A stretch of DNA of 64,000 bases from Streptomyces sp. Edi4 (GTDB lineage Bacteria; Actinomycetota; Actinomycetes; Streptomycetales; Streptomycetaceae): the NCBI RefSeq assembly GCF_040253615.1, contig NZ_JBEJGY010000004.1, forward strand, positions 7,006,001 to 7,070,000, in the 5' to 3' direction. Positions 50,948 through 59,188 of this stretch are shown piece by piece (position 1 is the first letter of the stretch; each line of letters begins with the position of its first letter). A program made the position numbers and the translations under genes. The notes under the pieces were generated by a model that was not told where the DNA came from, made no database searches, and worked only from the letters and a program-made list of their open reading frames with translations.

Positions 50948-52083
50948 CCCCGCACGGCAAGACGACCGGGCACGGCAGCACGGGAGACCGCACCGACGTG
51001 CTGGCCGTCGCCGCGCTGATGCGGCAGAGCCTGCGCGGCGGCGCGGTGCGGCGGATGGCCGTGCCGCTGCGCGAGGTCGTCGAGGACGGCCACGGCACCC
51101 GGTTCCTCTCCATGCCGGCCGTCAGCGCCGACCTCGGCCTGTGCGTCAACAAGACCGCCACCATCACCGACGGCCCGGGCCCCACCGTGACCTCGGTGGT
51201 TCCGGTGTTCTCCACCGCCACCGGAGACCTGCTGGACGTACTGGACGGCGCACTCGTCACCGACCTGAAGTGCGCGGCCGTGACGGCGCTGGTCACCGAC
51301 TGCTGCGCCGCTCCTGACGCCACGAGCCTCGCGATCATCGGATCGGGCGTCCAGGCCTGGCAGCAGTACCTCGGGGTCACGGCGGCCCGCCCGATCACCG
51401 ACGTACGCATCCACTCGCGCACCGCCGCCCACGCCGACGTGCTGTGCGCGCGCGTCCGGCGCGCGGACCCCTCGGCACGCGTGCGGGTCTGCGCCTCGGC
51501 GCGGGAGGCCACCGAAGGCGCGGACGTCATCTCCACGGCGACCACGTCCGTGCGGCCGCTGCCGATCGCGGCGCGGCTCGCGCCCCATGTGCACATCAAC
51601 TGCATGGGCGCCCACACCACCGACTCGCGTGAGGTGTCCCGCACGCTGATGGAACGTGCCGCGCTCGTCGTCGAGGACATCGAGATCGCCGTCGCCGAAG
51701 CCGGCGAGATCCACCGCGGGGCCATCGACCTGGAATCCCTGGTGAGCGGCGACCACACCGGCCTGCCCGGGCGCACCACCGTCTTCAGCTCCACCGGGCA
51801 CGCATCGCTCGACCTCATCACCTGCGCCCACCTGGTGACGCGGCAGGCATCCACCGCACCGAAGGGGCGACCGTACGTGGCACAGCCCGGCACACAGGAG
51901 AGCGCCGGCCCCCCCGGCACCCAGGAGGCCCAACTGGCGGCCGCCGACCGGGAGTTCACCGACGCCCTCGCGCGCCGCGACATCGTGATGCCGCCCGATC
52001 TGGCCCCCGGCGTCCTGGCCGGCGCCCGCTCCCTGCGGGCGATGAGCGAGCTGCTGCGCGCAGTGGAGGTCTCCGATGTCTGA
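50944..52083 (+). CDS. ornithine cyclodeaminase/mu-crystallin family enzyme with C-terminal GatC/AtzG-like extension
   Basis: 379 residues from ATG 50944 (overlaps the previous stop). Residues 1-about 310 are a complete OCD-family protein: MAVPLREVV, CVNKTATI, Rossmann SLAIIGSGVQAWQQY, CMGAHTTDSREV. Relatives are ornithine cyclodeaminases, alanine dehydrogenases or imine/opine reductases. A linker with PGTQE repeated leads to about 50 extra residues (REFTDALARRDIVMPPDL and APGVLAGARSLRAMSELL) that resemble the small AtzG/DUF4089 and GatC proteins that partner amidases. The next gene is an amidase, overlapping by 8 bases. The extension assignment is inference. Confidence 0.85.
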   Translation: MTPHGKTTGHGSTGDRTDVLAVAALMRQSLRGGAVRRMAVPLREVVEDGHGTRFLSMPAVSADLGLCVNKTATITDGPGPTVTSVVPVFSTATGDLLDVLDGALVTDLKCAAVTALVTDCCAAPDATSLAIIGSGVQAWQQYLGVTAARPITDVRIHSRTAAHADVLCARVRRADPSARVRVCASAREATEGADVISTATTSVRPLPIAARLAPHVHINCMGAHTTDSREVSRTLMERAALVVEDIEIAVAEAGEIHRGAIDLESLVSGDHTGLPGRTTVFSSTGHASLDLITCAHLVTRQASTAPKGRPYVAQPGTQESAGPPGTQEAQLAAADREFTDALARRDIVMPPDLAPGVLAGARSLRAMSELLRAVEVSDV

Positions 52084-53506
52084 GACCGTCACCGCGGACC
52101 CCGGCGCCCTCACCGAACTGTCCGTCGTGGAGGCCGGCGCGCTGCTGCGGGCCGGACGCCTCACCTCGGTGGAGCTGGTGGAGCACGCGCTGAGCCTGAT
52201 CGACGCGCACGACGGCGACCTGCACGCCTTCGTCCTGGTCACCCGCGACCTCGCGCTGCGCCGCGCCGCCCGGGCCGACCGCGAACTGCGGGCCGGCACC
52301 GACCGGGGCCCGCTGCACGGCATCCCCTACGCCCTGAAGGACATCCTCGACGTCGAGGGCCTGCCCACCACCAACCACTCCCACCTCACCCTCAATGGCG
52401 TCGCCACCGAGGACAGCGCCGTGGAGGCCCGCCTGCGGGCCGGCGGCGGTGTGCTCCTGGGCAAACTGGCCACCTACGAGTTCGCCTTCGGCGGCCCGAG
52501 CCACGACCTGCCCTTCCCGCCGGCCCGCAACCCGTGGAACAGCGACCACATCACCAGCGGCTCCTCGTCGGGAGCGGGCGCGGCGGTGGCCGCCGGGTTC
52601 CTGCGCGTCACCTTCGGCTCCGACACGGCGGGCTCGCTGCGCGGCCCCGCCTTCCACTGCGGAGCGGTCGGCCTGAAACCCACGTACGGCAGTGTCTCCG
52701 GCCACGGGGCGACCCCGCTGGCACCCACCATGGACCACTTCGGCCCGCTGGCCTGGACGGTGGCCGACGCCGCCGTCGCGCTCCAGGTCGTCTCGGGCCC
52801 CGACCCCCGCGACGCCCGCACCCGCGACACCCCCGCGCCCGACTTCCTCGGCGCCCTCGACGGCGACGTCAAGGGACTGCGCGTGGCGTACGCCAAGGAC
52901 TGGTACGCGGCCGACCCCGGGACCCTCGGCGAGATCACCGAGAGCATCGACCGGGCCCTGGACCACCTCGACAAGCTCGGCGCGATCGTCGAGGAGTGCC
53001 ATCTGCCGCCGTACGAGGTCTTCGACGCCTGCGGCCGCGTCGTCCTCATGGCCGAGGGCTTCGCGGTGCACGAGGAGAACCTGCGCCGCTCGCCCCGCTC
53101 GTTCGGCCGCTACACCTACCAGAAGCTGATGCCCGGCGCGGGCGTCGGGCCGGCCGAACTGCGCAGGGCCCACGAGGTGCGCGAGCAGCTCACCGCCGCG
53201 CTCGACCGGCGGATCTTCGCCGGTCACGACGTGCTGGTCACGGCCTGCGGGCAGACCACCGCGGCCCGGGTCGACGCGTTCGGCACCGACTGGCCCCCGC
53301 CGAAGCTCGCCAACGACATGCAGACCATCCCGTTCGCCGTCACCGGACACCCCGCCCTGTCCGTGCCCCTGGGGTTCGCCGGCAACGGCCTGCCCATCGG
53401 GGTGCAGCTGGTGGGGCGCGCCTTCGGCGAGGCGGACCTGCTGCGGGCCGGTCTCGCGCTGGAGGCCGAGTTCGGCCGGCGCGAGACCCGGCCCGTCCTG
53501 AAATGA
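52076..53506 (+). CDS. amidase-signature hydrolase
   Basis: 476 residues from ATG 52076. Amidase triad Lys88 (YALKDIL), cis-Ser in GSSSGAG (163-165) and nucleophile Ser187 in DTAGSLRGP; GatA/AtzE-like overall. It hydrolyses or transfers an amide. Starts 8 bases inside the preceding OCD-like gene, whose tail looks like the GatC-type partner such amidases use, so the two may form a complex. Confidence 0.9.
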   Translation: MSETVTADPGALTELSVVEAGALLRAGRLTSVELVEHALSLIDAHDGDLHAFVLVTRDLALRRAARADRELRAGTDRGPLHGIPYALKDILDVEGLPTTNHSHLTLNGVATEDSAVEARLRAGGGVLLGKLATYEFAFGGPSHDLPFPPARNPWNSDHITSGSSSGAGAAVAAGFLRVTFGSDTAGSLRGPAFHCGAVGLKPTYGSVSGHGATPLAPTMDHFGPLAWTVADAAVALQVVSGPDPRDARTRDTPAPDFLGALDGDVKGLRVAYAKDWYAADPGTLGEITESIDRALDHLDKLGAIVEECHLPPYEVFDACGRVVLMAEGFAVHEENLRRSPRSFGRYTYQKLMPGAGVGPAELRRAHEVREQLTAALDRRIFAGHDVLVTACGQTTAARVDAFGTDWPPPKLANDMQTIPFAVTGHPALSVPLGFAGNGLPIGVQLVGRAFGEADLLRAGLALEAEFGRRETRPVLK

Positions 53507-53568
53507 GAAGACAAGCCGGACCGGCAGACCCGTCCGGACCCAACACGCCGGACAGAGCGGAAGACACC

Positions 53569-54921
53569 ATGGAAGACACCTCGGCGGCGCTGCGGGTGGG
53601 TGCGGCGCGAGGGCCGCACGTACCGGATCCCCGCACCCTGATCAACGCGTTCGACCACCAGTTGCGGGGCTTCAGGACGTTCTGGTTCGACCGGATCGCC
53701 CCGGCGGGCCCCGTCGTCAGGCCCGCCGCCCAAGGAGCCGAACTGGAGGGCGCGGTCGCCTACTTGGCCGACCTGCTGCGCCGCGCGGTGCGGCACCTGG
53801 GCGAGGACTGCCTCGCCCGGCACCGCGCACTGGGCCTGGACGAGCGCCTGACGGCGTTCTACGGCGACGAGGAGTTCGAGAACGCCTACGCCACGGTGAT
53901 GGGCCGCCCGGACGTCATCCTCACCGACGCGGGCTGGAAGTTCATCGAGTTCAACTTCTGCTCCTCCACCGGCGGGCAGGTCTACCTCCATCTGCTCAAC
54001 GATCTGTGGCGGCAGCTGCTGTCCGAGGCGGTGCTCGGCACGCTCATCCTCGCCGACCCCCTCAAGGCACGCGCGGACGTCCTGCGGAGCGTCCTCGGCG
54101 AACTGGGGCTCGATCCGGGCGTGGCGGTCGTCGGCTATCTGCCGGACGTCTTCGTCGGCGGGTACACGGGGAGCCGCAGGTACTACGACATCGAGGTCGA
54201 GTCGCTGCGGAAGTCCGGTATCGCCGCCGATTACTTCGACACCGACGAGTTCATCGGAGCCCTCGACGCCGGCCGGGCGCCCCACCCGCTGGTCCTGGAG
54301 CGCACGGTGCCGCAGGAGTGGCTGGACGCGGGCCGCGACATCCGGCCGCTGCTGAGGATCAGGAAGTGCGGCTCGGCCGTGCTCACCCCGCAGAGCTCCT
54401 ACCAGGCGGCGAACAAGCAGCTGTTCGCGCTGCTGTCCAAGGGCCAGGACTGGATGAGTGACGAGGACCGCGCGTTCACGCGGCGCTACCTGCCGTGGTC
54501 GCGCGGCATACGGGAGGAGAAGGTGGAATTCCAGGGCGAGACATGGCAGTTGGAGGAGCTGCTGCGCCGGCGCCGGGAGGACTTCGTCGTCAAGCGTTCC
54601 GACGGCGACCAGAACTTCGACGTGCACATCGGCTCGAGGACCGAACCCGCCGCCTGGGAGCACGTGATCACCAGGGCGAAGGCGGCCGGCACCTGGATAG
54701 CGCAGGAGGCCGTCCACAGCACCAGGATCCGCGCGGACGTCCTGGACCGCGACCGGGACAGCTACCTCGGCATCAGCACGGGCGCGGTGTTCGGACCGCT
54801 GTTCATGGGCGGTCGCATGACGGGATGCGGGGTGCGCTACGACGTCCCCGCCCCGGGCGGGGCCGAACCGGGGGCGGCGGCGTCGAGCATCCTGGGATCG
54901 GTCGGCTGGTACGAGGACTGA
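53569..54921 (+). CDS. circularly permuted ATP-grasp-like ligase
   Basis: 450 residues from ATG 53569, 62 bases after the amidase. KFIEFNFCSSTGGQ (Glu127, Asn129) looks like the E-x-N metal motif, and FVVKRSDGDQNFDVHIG (Lys342) like the ATP-binding Lys strand of ATP-grasp enzymes, but in reversed order, as in circularly permuted members. The Cys in EFNFC and the end segment GGRMTGCGVRYDVP are unusual. If correct it makes an amide or ester from a carboxylate and ATP, ideal for adding an amino acid to an aminoketone. Fold assignment is moderate only. Confidence 0.62.
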   Translation: MEDTSAALRVGAARGPHVPDPRTLINAFDHQLRGFRTFWFDRIAPAGPVVRPAAQGAELEGAVAYLADLLRRAVRHLGEDCLARHRALGLDERLTAFYGDEEFENAYATVMGRPDVILTDAGWKFIEFNFCSSTGGQVYLHLLNDLWRQLLSEAVLGTLILADPLKARADVLRSVLGELGLDPGVAVVGYLPDVFVGGYTGSRRYYDIEVESLRKSGIAADYFDTDEFIGALDAGRAPHPLVLERTVPQEWLDAGRDIRPLLRIRKCGSAVLTPQSSYQAANKQLFALLSKGQDWMSDEDRAFTRRYLPWSRGIREEKVEFQGETWQLEELLRRRREDFVVKRSDGDQNFDVHIGSRTEPAAWEHVITRAKAAGTWIAQEAVHSTRIRADVLDRDRDSYLGISTGAVFGPLFMGGRMTGCGVRYDVPAPGGAEPGAAASSILGSVGWYED

Positions 54922-54946
54922 GCGCCCCGGCACATGGCGGTCCGGA

Positions 54947-54966
54947 CGGCCCGGGTCAGCGGGCCG
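54947..54966. terminator. hairpin at the convergent end of the biosynthetic operon
   Basis: Arms CGGCCCG and CGGGCCG with loop GGTCAG, covering the LuxR stop codon, 25 bases after the ATP-grasp gene. Confidence 0.5.
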
Positions 54967-57646
54967 CCCGGTGGTCGTCCTTGCGTACCAGCGCCATCAG
55001 TTGGACGCGCGAGCGCACCTGCAACTTGCGGTAGATCCGGGTGAGGACCGCCTCCACGGTCTTGACGCTGATGTACAGGGCGGCCGCGATGTCACGGTTG
55101 GCGAGCCCTTCGACGACGAGCTCGGTGATGCGCCGCTCGGCGTCGGTGAGCCCGGCCTGCCAGGCCTGCGCCCGGGCGGCCTCGGACCGCGGCGGCCCCC
55201 ACAGCGGCGCGCCCGCCCCGCGGAACACCGCCTCGGCCGCGGCCTGGAGTTCCCTGGCGCGGGCGGGGCGTCTGCGGCGCTGCTCGACCGACGCGTGGGC
55301 GAGCAGCACCCGCCCGCGCTGCAACGGATGCCCCAGCGCCTCGAAGGCGCGCCGGGCTTCGTCCAGCAGTTCCTCGGCCCGGTCGAAGTCGCCCGCCGCC
55401 GTGTGGCACAGGGCCTCCGCGCGGGCGAGCGAGGCAAGGACGCCACGGCGTCGCAGGTCCTCGGCCCGGCGCCGGGCCGATGCGACCGTCCGCAGCGCGG
55501 CCGGGAGGTCACCGGCGGCGAGCAGCGCCTCGGCGAGGTCGGCGTCGTAGCGGATCTCCGCCGGATCGCGCATGCCCAACTCCCGCGCCAGGTCACGGAC
55601 GCCGAGCAGATCGGCAAGCGCTCCGCCGGTGTCGCGCAGCAGCAGCCGGGTCGCACCGGACAGATGCAGACAGTGCGCGGCAAGGACCGTGTCGGCTTCC
55701 TCACGTGAGGCCGTGAGGCCGAGATCGGCGCACGCCAGGGCCTCTTCCAGGCTGCCGCCGGCGAGTTCGGCGAGCGCGGCCGCATGCCAGGCGGGCCCGG
55801 GGGATGCCCCGAGATCACGGGTGAGGGCGAGCAGGTGGCCCGCCTCCTCGCGGGCGGCGGCGCCCTCACCGCGCAGGGCGTGGACGCGGACGGAGCCGGC
55901 CAGCAGCCGAAGCCGGTCGGCGCGACAGGGGGCCGGAGCCTCATCGAGGAGCCGGGCGGCCTCGTCGACCCGGTCGTCGAGGAGGGCGAAGGCGACAGCG
56001 GTACGGCGTGGTGTCCCCGGGGCGGGGCCCGCGCCGTGGCCGTGACCCGCCGCCAGCGCCCGCCCGAGCAGCGCGCCGTGGCCGGCCGATCCCGAGCCCT
56101 GCTCGATCAGCGCCGTCAGGGCCAGGGCGGCGGCACGGGTCGCGGCGTCACCGGCGCGTCCCGCCCACTCCTCGGCGGACCAGGCGTGGCCAAGGGCCTC
56201 GGGGTGGCAGCCCCGGCTCAGCCGCAGGCCACGGGCCAGCCGCAGATGGGTCGCCGCGATCAGACCCGGATCGTCGGCGGCCGTGGCCTCGGCCAGGGCC
56301 TGGGCCGCCAGGTGTTCGACCAGTGCGGCCCCCCGTCCGGCGGCGTCCACCACGGCGAGCCGGGCCCGGGCGCGGGCCTCGGGTGCGGCCCGGCCGCGCT
56401 CCAGTTGGTCGAGCGCCGCGCGGGCCAGGTCGAAGCGGCCCGCCGCCTCGGCGTCCTGGGCGGCGGCGACCAGCAGGCGGTGCTGGTCGCCGCCGGGCCT
56501 CGCGCCCGCGAGGAGGCCGAACTCGGCGGCCCTGGCGTGGTCGGCGCCGGCCCGCGCCTCTGCGGCGGCGCCGAGGAGCGCCGGGACCAGATACGCGGGC
56601 AGCCCGGCCGGGGCCAGCGCGGAGGCCTGGTGCCAGACCCGGTCCTCATCGGCGGAGGAGGCGGTGGCGAGGGCGAGATGGGCCTGGCTCACCGCCTCGC
56701 CGCTGGCCTCGGCGATGATGCCCTCACGGACGACCGGGGCGGGAAAGCGCACGGTGGCGCCCACTTGGATCAGACCCGCGGCCTCGGCGTCCGCCAGGGC
56801 CGTGTCGGCGCACGGGCCGCCCGCGCGCCGGACGGTGTCGAGCGAGGGGTCGGCGGCCAGCGCGGCGAGCAGCAGCACCCAGTGCACCGGCGCCGCGAGC
56901 CCGGAGAGCCAGGCGCGCAGTGCCTTGCGGGCATAGGGGGCGAGCGGCTGGACGTCGAGCACCGCCGGCGTCCCGGCGCGGGCGAGCCCGGCGGCGATCT
57001 CCGAGACGAGCCGGGGGTTGCCGCCCGTCGCCGTGTGGATGCGCGCGGCGGTGCGCAGCGGGATCCCGAAGGACCGTACGACGGCGGCCGACTCCTGCGG
57101 TCTGAGCGTGGGCACCGTTATCTCCACGGCGTCGCCGCCCAGGACGTCGTGCGCGGGCGGCCCGCCGGGCCGCAGGGCGGCGAGCAACGACACGCTGCCC
57201 CGGCTGCGGCGTGCCGCGTAACCGAAGACGCCCAGGCTGTCCCGCCCCCACCAGTGCACGTCGTCGACGGTGAGCAACAGCCGGGCCCTGCGCCCCCAGG
57301 CCTGCAGGCAGGACAGGACCGTGACGCGCAGGACCGCGGGATCGGGCTCGGGACCGGTGACCCGCCGCAGGACCCAGTCGATCGTCGACCGCTGCACGTC
57401 GGAGAGTTCACGGCTGACGTCGTCCGGGCAGACGGTGAACAGATCCATGAAGGGCACATACGGCAGATGGGTGTCGCCGGGCGCCGAACTGAGCCTGACC
57501 ACCGGGTCCCCCGAGGTCTCCCACACGGTGCACACCGCGTCGAGGACCGCGGACTTGCCGAACCCGGTGGGTCCGACCACCGCCACCGCACCGGCCTGCC
57601 GCAGCTGTCCGCAGACCTGGTCGACCAGGGGGCGGGGGGCTCTCAC
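54956..57646 (-). CDS. LuxR-family regulator, LAL type
   Basis: 896 residues from GTG 57646, overlapping the upstream peptidase stop (GTGA); GTG 57664 or 57709 are possible. N-terminal AAA/STAND ATPase with Walker A VVGPTGFGKS (residues about 24-32) and Walker B-like RLLLTVDDVHWW; central helical repeats; C-terminal LuxR helix-turn-helix LTDAERRITELVVEGLANRD and AALYISVKTVEAVLTRIYRK. Typical MalT/LAL size. Probably the pathway activator of the cluster and cotranscribed with the Xaa-Pro peptidase gene 57643-59085. Confidence 0.93.
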   Translation of the reverse strand: MRAPRPLVDQVCGQLRQAGAVAVVGPTGFGKSAVLDAVCTVWETSGDPVVRLSSAPGDTHLPYVPFMDLFTVCPDDVSRELSDVQRSTIDWVLRRVTGPEPDPAVLRVTVLSCLQAWGRRARLLLTVDDVHWWGRDSLGVFGYAARRSRGSVSLLAALRPGGPPAHDVLGGDAVEITVPTLRPQESAAVVRSFGIPLRTAARIHTATGGNPRLVSEIAAGLARAGTPAVLDVQPLAPYARKALRAWLSGLAAPVHWVLLLAALAADPSLDTVRRAGGPCADTALADAEAAGLIQVGATVRFPAPVVREGIIAEASGEAVSQAHLALATASSADEDRVWHQASALAPAGLPAYLVPALLGAAAEARAGADHARAAEFGLLAGARPGGDQHRLLVAAAQDAEAAGRFDLARAALDQLERGRAAPEARARARLAVVDAAGRGAALVEHLAAQALAEATAADDPGLIAATHLRLARGLRLSRGCHPEALGHAWSAEEWAGRAGDAATRAAALALTALIEQGSGSAGHGALLGRALAAGHGHGAGPAPGTPRRTAVAFALLDDRVDEAARLLDEAPAPCRADRLRLLAGSVRVHALRGEGAAAREEAGHLLALTRDLGASPGPAWHAAALAELAGGSLEEALACADLGLTASREEADTVLAAHCLHLSGATRLLLRDTGGALADLLGVRDLARELGMRDPAEIRYDADLAEALLAAGDLPAALRTVASARRRAEDLRRRGVLASLARAEALCHTAAGDFDRAEELLDEARRAFEALGHPLQRGRVLLAHASVEQRRRRPARARELQAAAEAVFRGAGAPLWGPPRSEAARAQAWQAGLTDAERRITELVVEGLANRDIAAALYISVKTVEAVLTRIYRKLQVRSRVQLMALVRKDDHRAAR

Positions 57647-59085
57647 CGCGACGCGCCCATCCACGCCTCGACGTCGTCGGCGGCGCGTGGCAGGCCCGAC
57701 GAAAGACACTCCGCGCCGTCGGCCGTGATGAGGAAGTCGTCCTCGATGCGCACGCCGATGCCCCGCAGCTCCTGAGGGACCGTCAAGTCGTCGGGCTGGA
57801 AGTACAGTCCGGGCTCGACGGTGAGCACATGGCCCTCGCGGAGCACGCCCCGGGCGTAGGTCTCGCTGCGGGCCGAGGCGCAGTCGTGGCAGTCGAGACC
57901 GAGCATGTGACCGGTGCCGCAGACGGTGTACCTGCGGTACAGGGCCGACTCGTGCGCGACCACGTCGCCGCCGGGCCGCAGGCCCCAGGCGTCAAGGCCC
58001 TCGGCGATGACCCGCGTCGCCGCGTCGTGGAACGCGCCGTAGGGCGCGCCGGGCCGAAGAGCGGCGATGCCCGCGGACTGCGCGGCGAACACCAGCTCGT
58101 ACACCCGGCGTTGAGCGTCGGTGAAGCGGCCGCCGACCGGCAGCGTCCGGGTCACGTCCCCGGTGTAGAACGTGTCGGCCTCGGCGCCCGCGTCGAGGAG
58201 CAGCAGATCGCCCTCGCGCACCGGACCGTCGTTGTGCATCCAGTGCAGGACGCACGCATGGTTACCGGCCGCCGCGATCGTCTCGAATCCCAGGCCATAA
58301 CCTTCCAGCCGCGCCCGCCGGTTGAAGGTGCCCTCGATCCAGCGCTCGCCCCGCTCCAGGCGGGTGGCGTACGGCAGTTCGGCGGCGACGTCGTGGAAGC
58401 CGGCCAGCGTGTTCCCCACCGCCGTACGCAGCTGCTCGATCTCCCACTCGTCCTTGACCAGGCGCGACTCGGCCAGAAAGGCGAGCAGTTCGGCGTCGCC
58501 GGGCGCGGACGGCGTCACCAGGGCGTCGACGACCGCGTCCTCGCCCCGCACGGCCCGGGTCGGCACGCCGCCGGCGAGTGCCCGCTCCAAGTCGTCGCGG
58601 GAGCGCGTCTCGATGCCGAGGTCACCGGCGGTCTCGGCGAGCGTCCGGCGCCTGCCGACCCAGAACTCGCCGTGCCGGCGGTCGCTGTAGAACTCCGCGC
58701 CGCGCGGCCCGGCGTCACGGGGCGAGCGCGGCCGGGTGAACAGCGTGACCTCGTGCCCCTGCCCGGTCGGCTCGAAGACCAGCACGCTGTCCGGCACCGC
58801 TCGCGTGCCCAGCTCGGCGGTGAGATGGATGTACGCGGAGTGCGGCCGGAAGGCGTAGTCGAAGTCGTTGCTGCGGGTCTTGAGGCCACCGGACGGAACG
58901 ACGATCCGCTCGCCGGGGAACCGCTCGGACACCGCGGCCCGCCGCTTGGCCGCCCACGCGGCTCCCGACCCGGGCCTCGCGGGCCGGCTCGTGTCGGCCC
59001 AGCCGTGCCGGAAGACCTCCGCCACCGCGTCCGGTACTTGATGATCGTGGCTGCGCAACCCGCGCGAACCGTCCTGCTGTTCCAT
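57643..59085 (-). CDS. M24 Xaa-Pro aminopeptidase, copy next to LuxR
   Basis: 480 residues from ATG 59085. A creatinase N-terminal domain precedes a pita-bread M24B catalytic domain. Metal ligands lie in LLLLDAGAEADTFYTGDVT (two Asp), CGTGHMLGLDCHD (His), TVEPGLYF (Glu) and GIGVRIEDDFLI (Glu); all five are present. Removes the N-terminal residue from X-Pro peptides in the cytosol. It is a paralogue of the upstream gene, separated by a perfect 17-bp hairpin, and overlaps the LuxR start. Confidence 0.93.
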   Translation of the reverse strand: MEQQDGSRGLRSHDHQVPDAVAEVFRHGWADTSRPARPGSGAAWAAKRRAAVSERFPGERIVVPSGGLKTRSNDFDYAFRPHSAYIHLTAELGTRAVPDSVLVFEPTGQGHEVTLFTRPRSPRDAGPRGAEFYSDRRHGEFWVGRRRTLAETAGDLGIETRSRDDLERALAGGVPTRAVRGEDAVVDALVTPSAPGDAELLAFLAESRLVKDEWEIEQLRTAVGNTLAGFHDVAAELPYATRLERGERWIEGTFNRRARLEGYGLGFETIAAAGNHACVLHWMHNDGPVREGDLLLLDAGAEADTFYTGDVTRTLPVGGRFTDAQRRVYELVFAAQSAGIAALRPGAPYGAFHDAATRVIAEGLDAWGLRPGGDVVAHESALYRRYTVCGTGHMLGLDCHDCASARSETYARGVLREGHVLTVEPGLYFQPDDLTVPQELRGIGVRIEDDFLITADGAECLSSGLPRAADDVEAWMGASR

Positions 59086-59140
59086 CACTCGCGTCCCCTC
59101 GTGTGGTGATCCGTTCTCGCCGGAGGACCCCGTGGTCCTG

Positions 59141-59180
59141 GCCGTGGCCGGCCGCACGCCGTTGTGCGGCCGGCCACGGC
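59141..59180 (-). terminator. 17-bp perfect hairpin between the two peptidase genes
   Basis: Arms 59141-59157 and 59164-59180 are exactly complementary with a 6-base loop (GCCGTT). It begins 8 bases after the upstream peptidase stop. It should terminate or attenuate transcription before the second peptidase and luxR. Confidence 0.8.
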
Positions 59181-59188
59181 GGTCGCCG

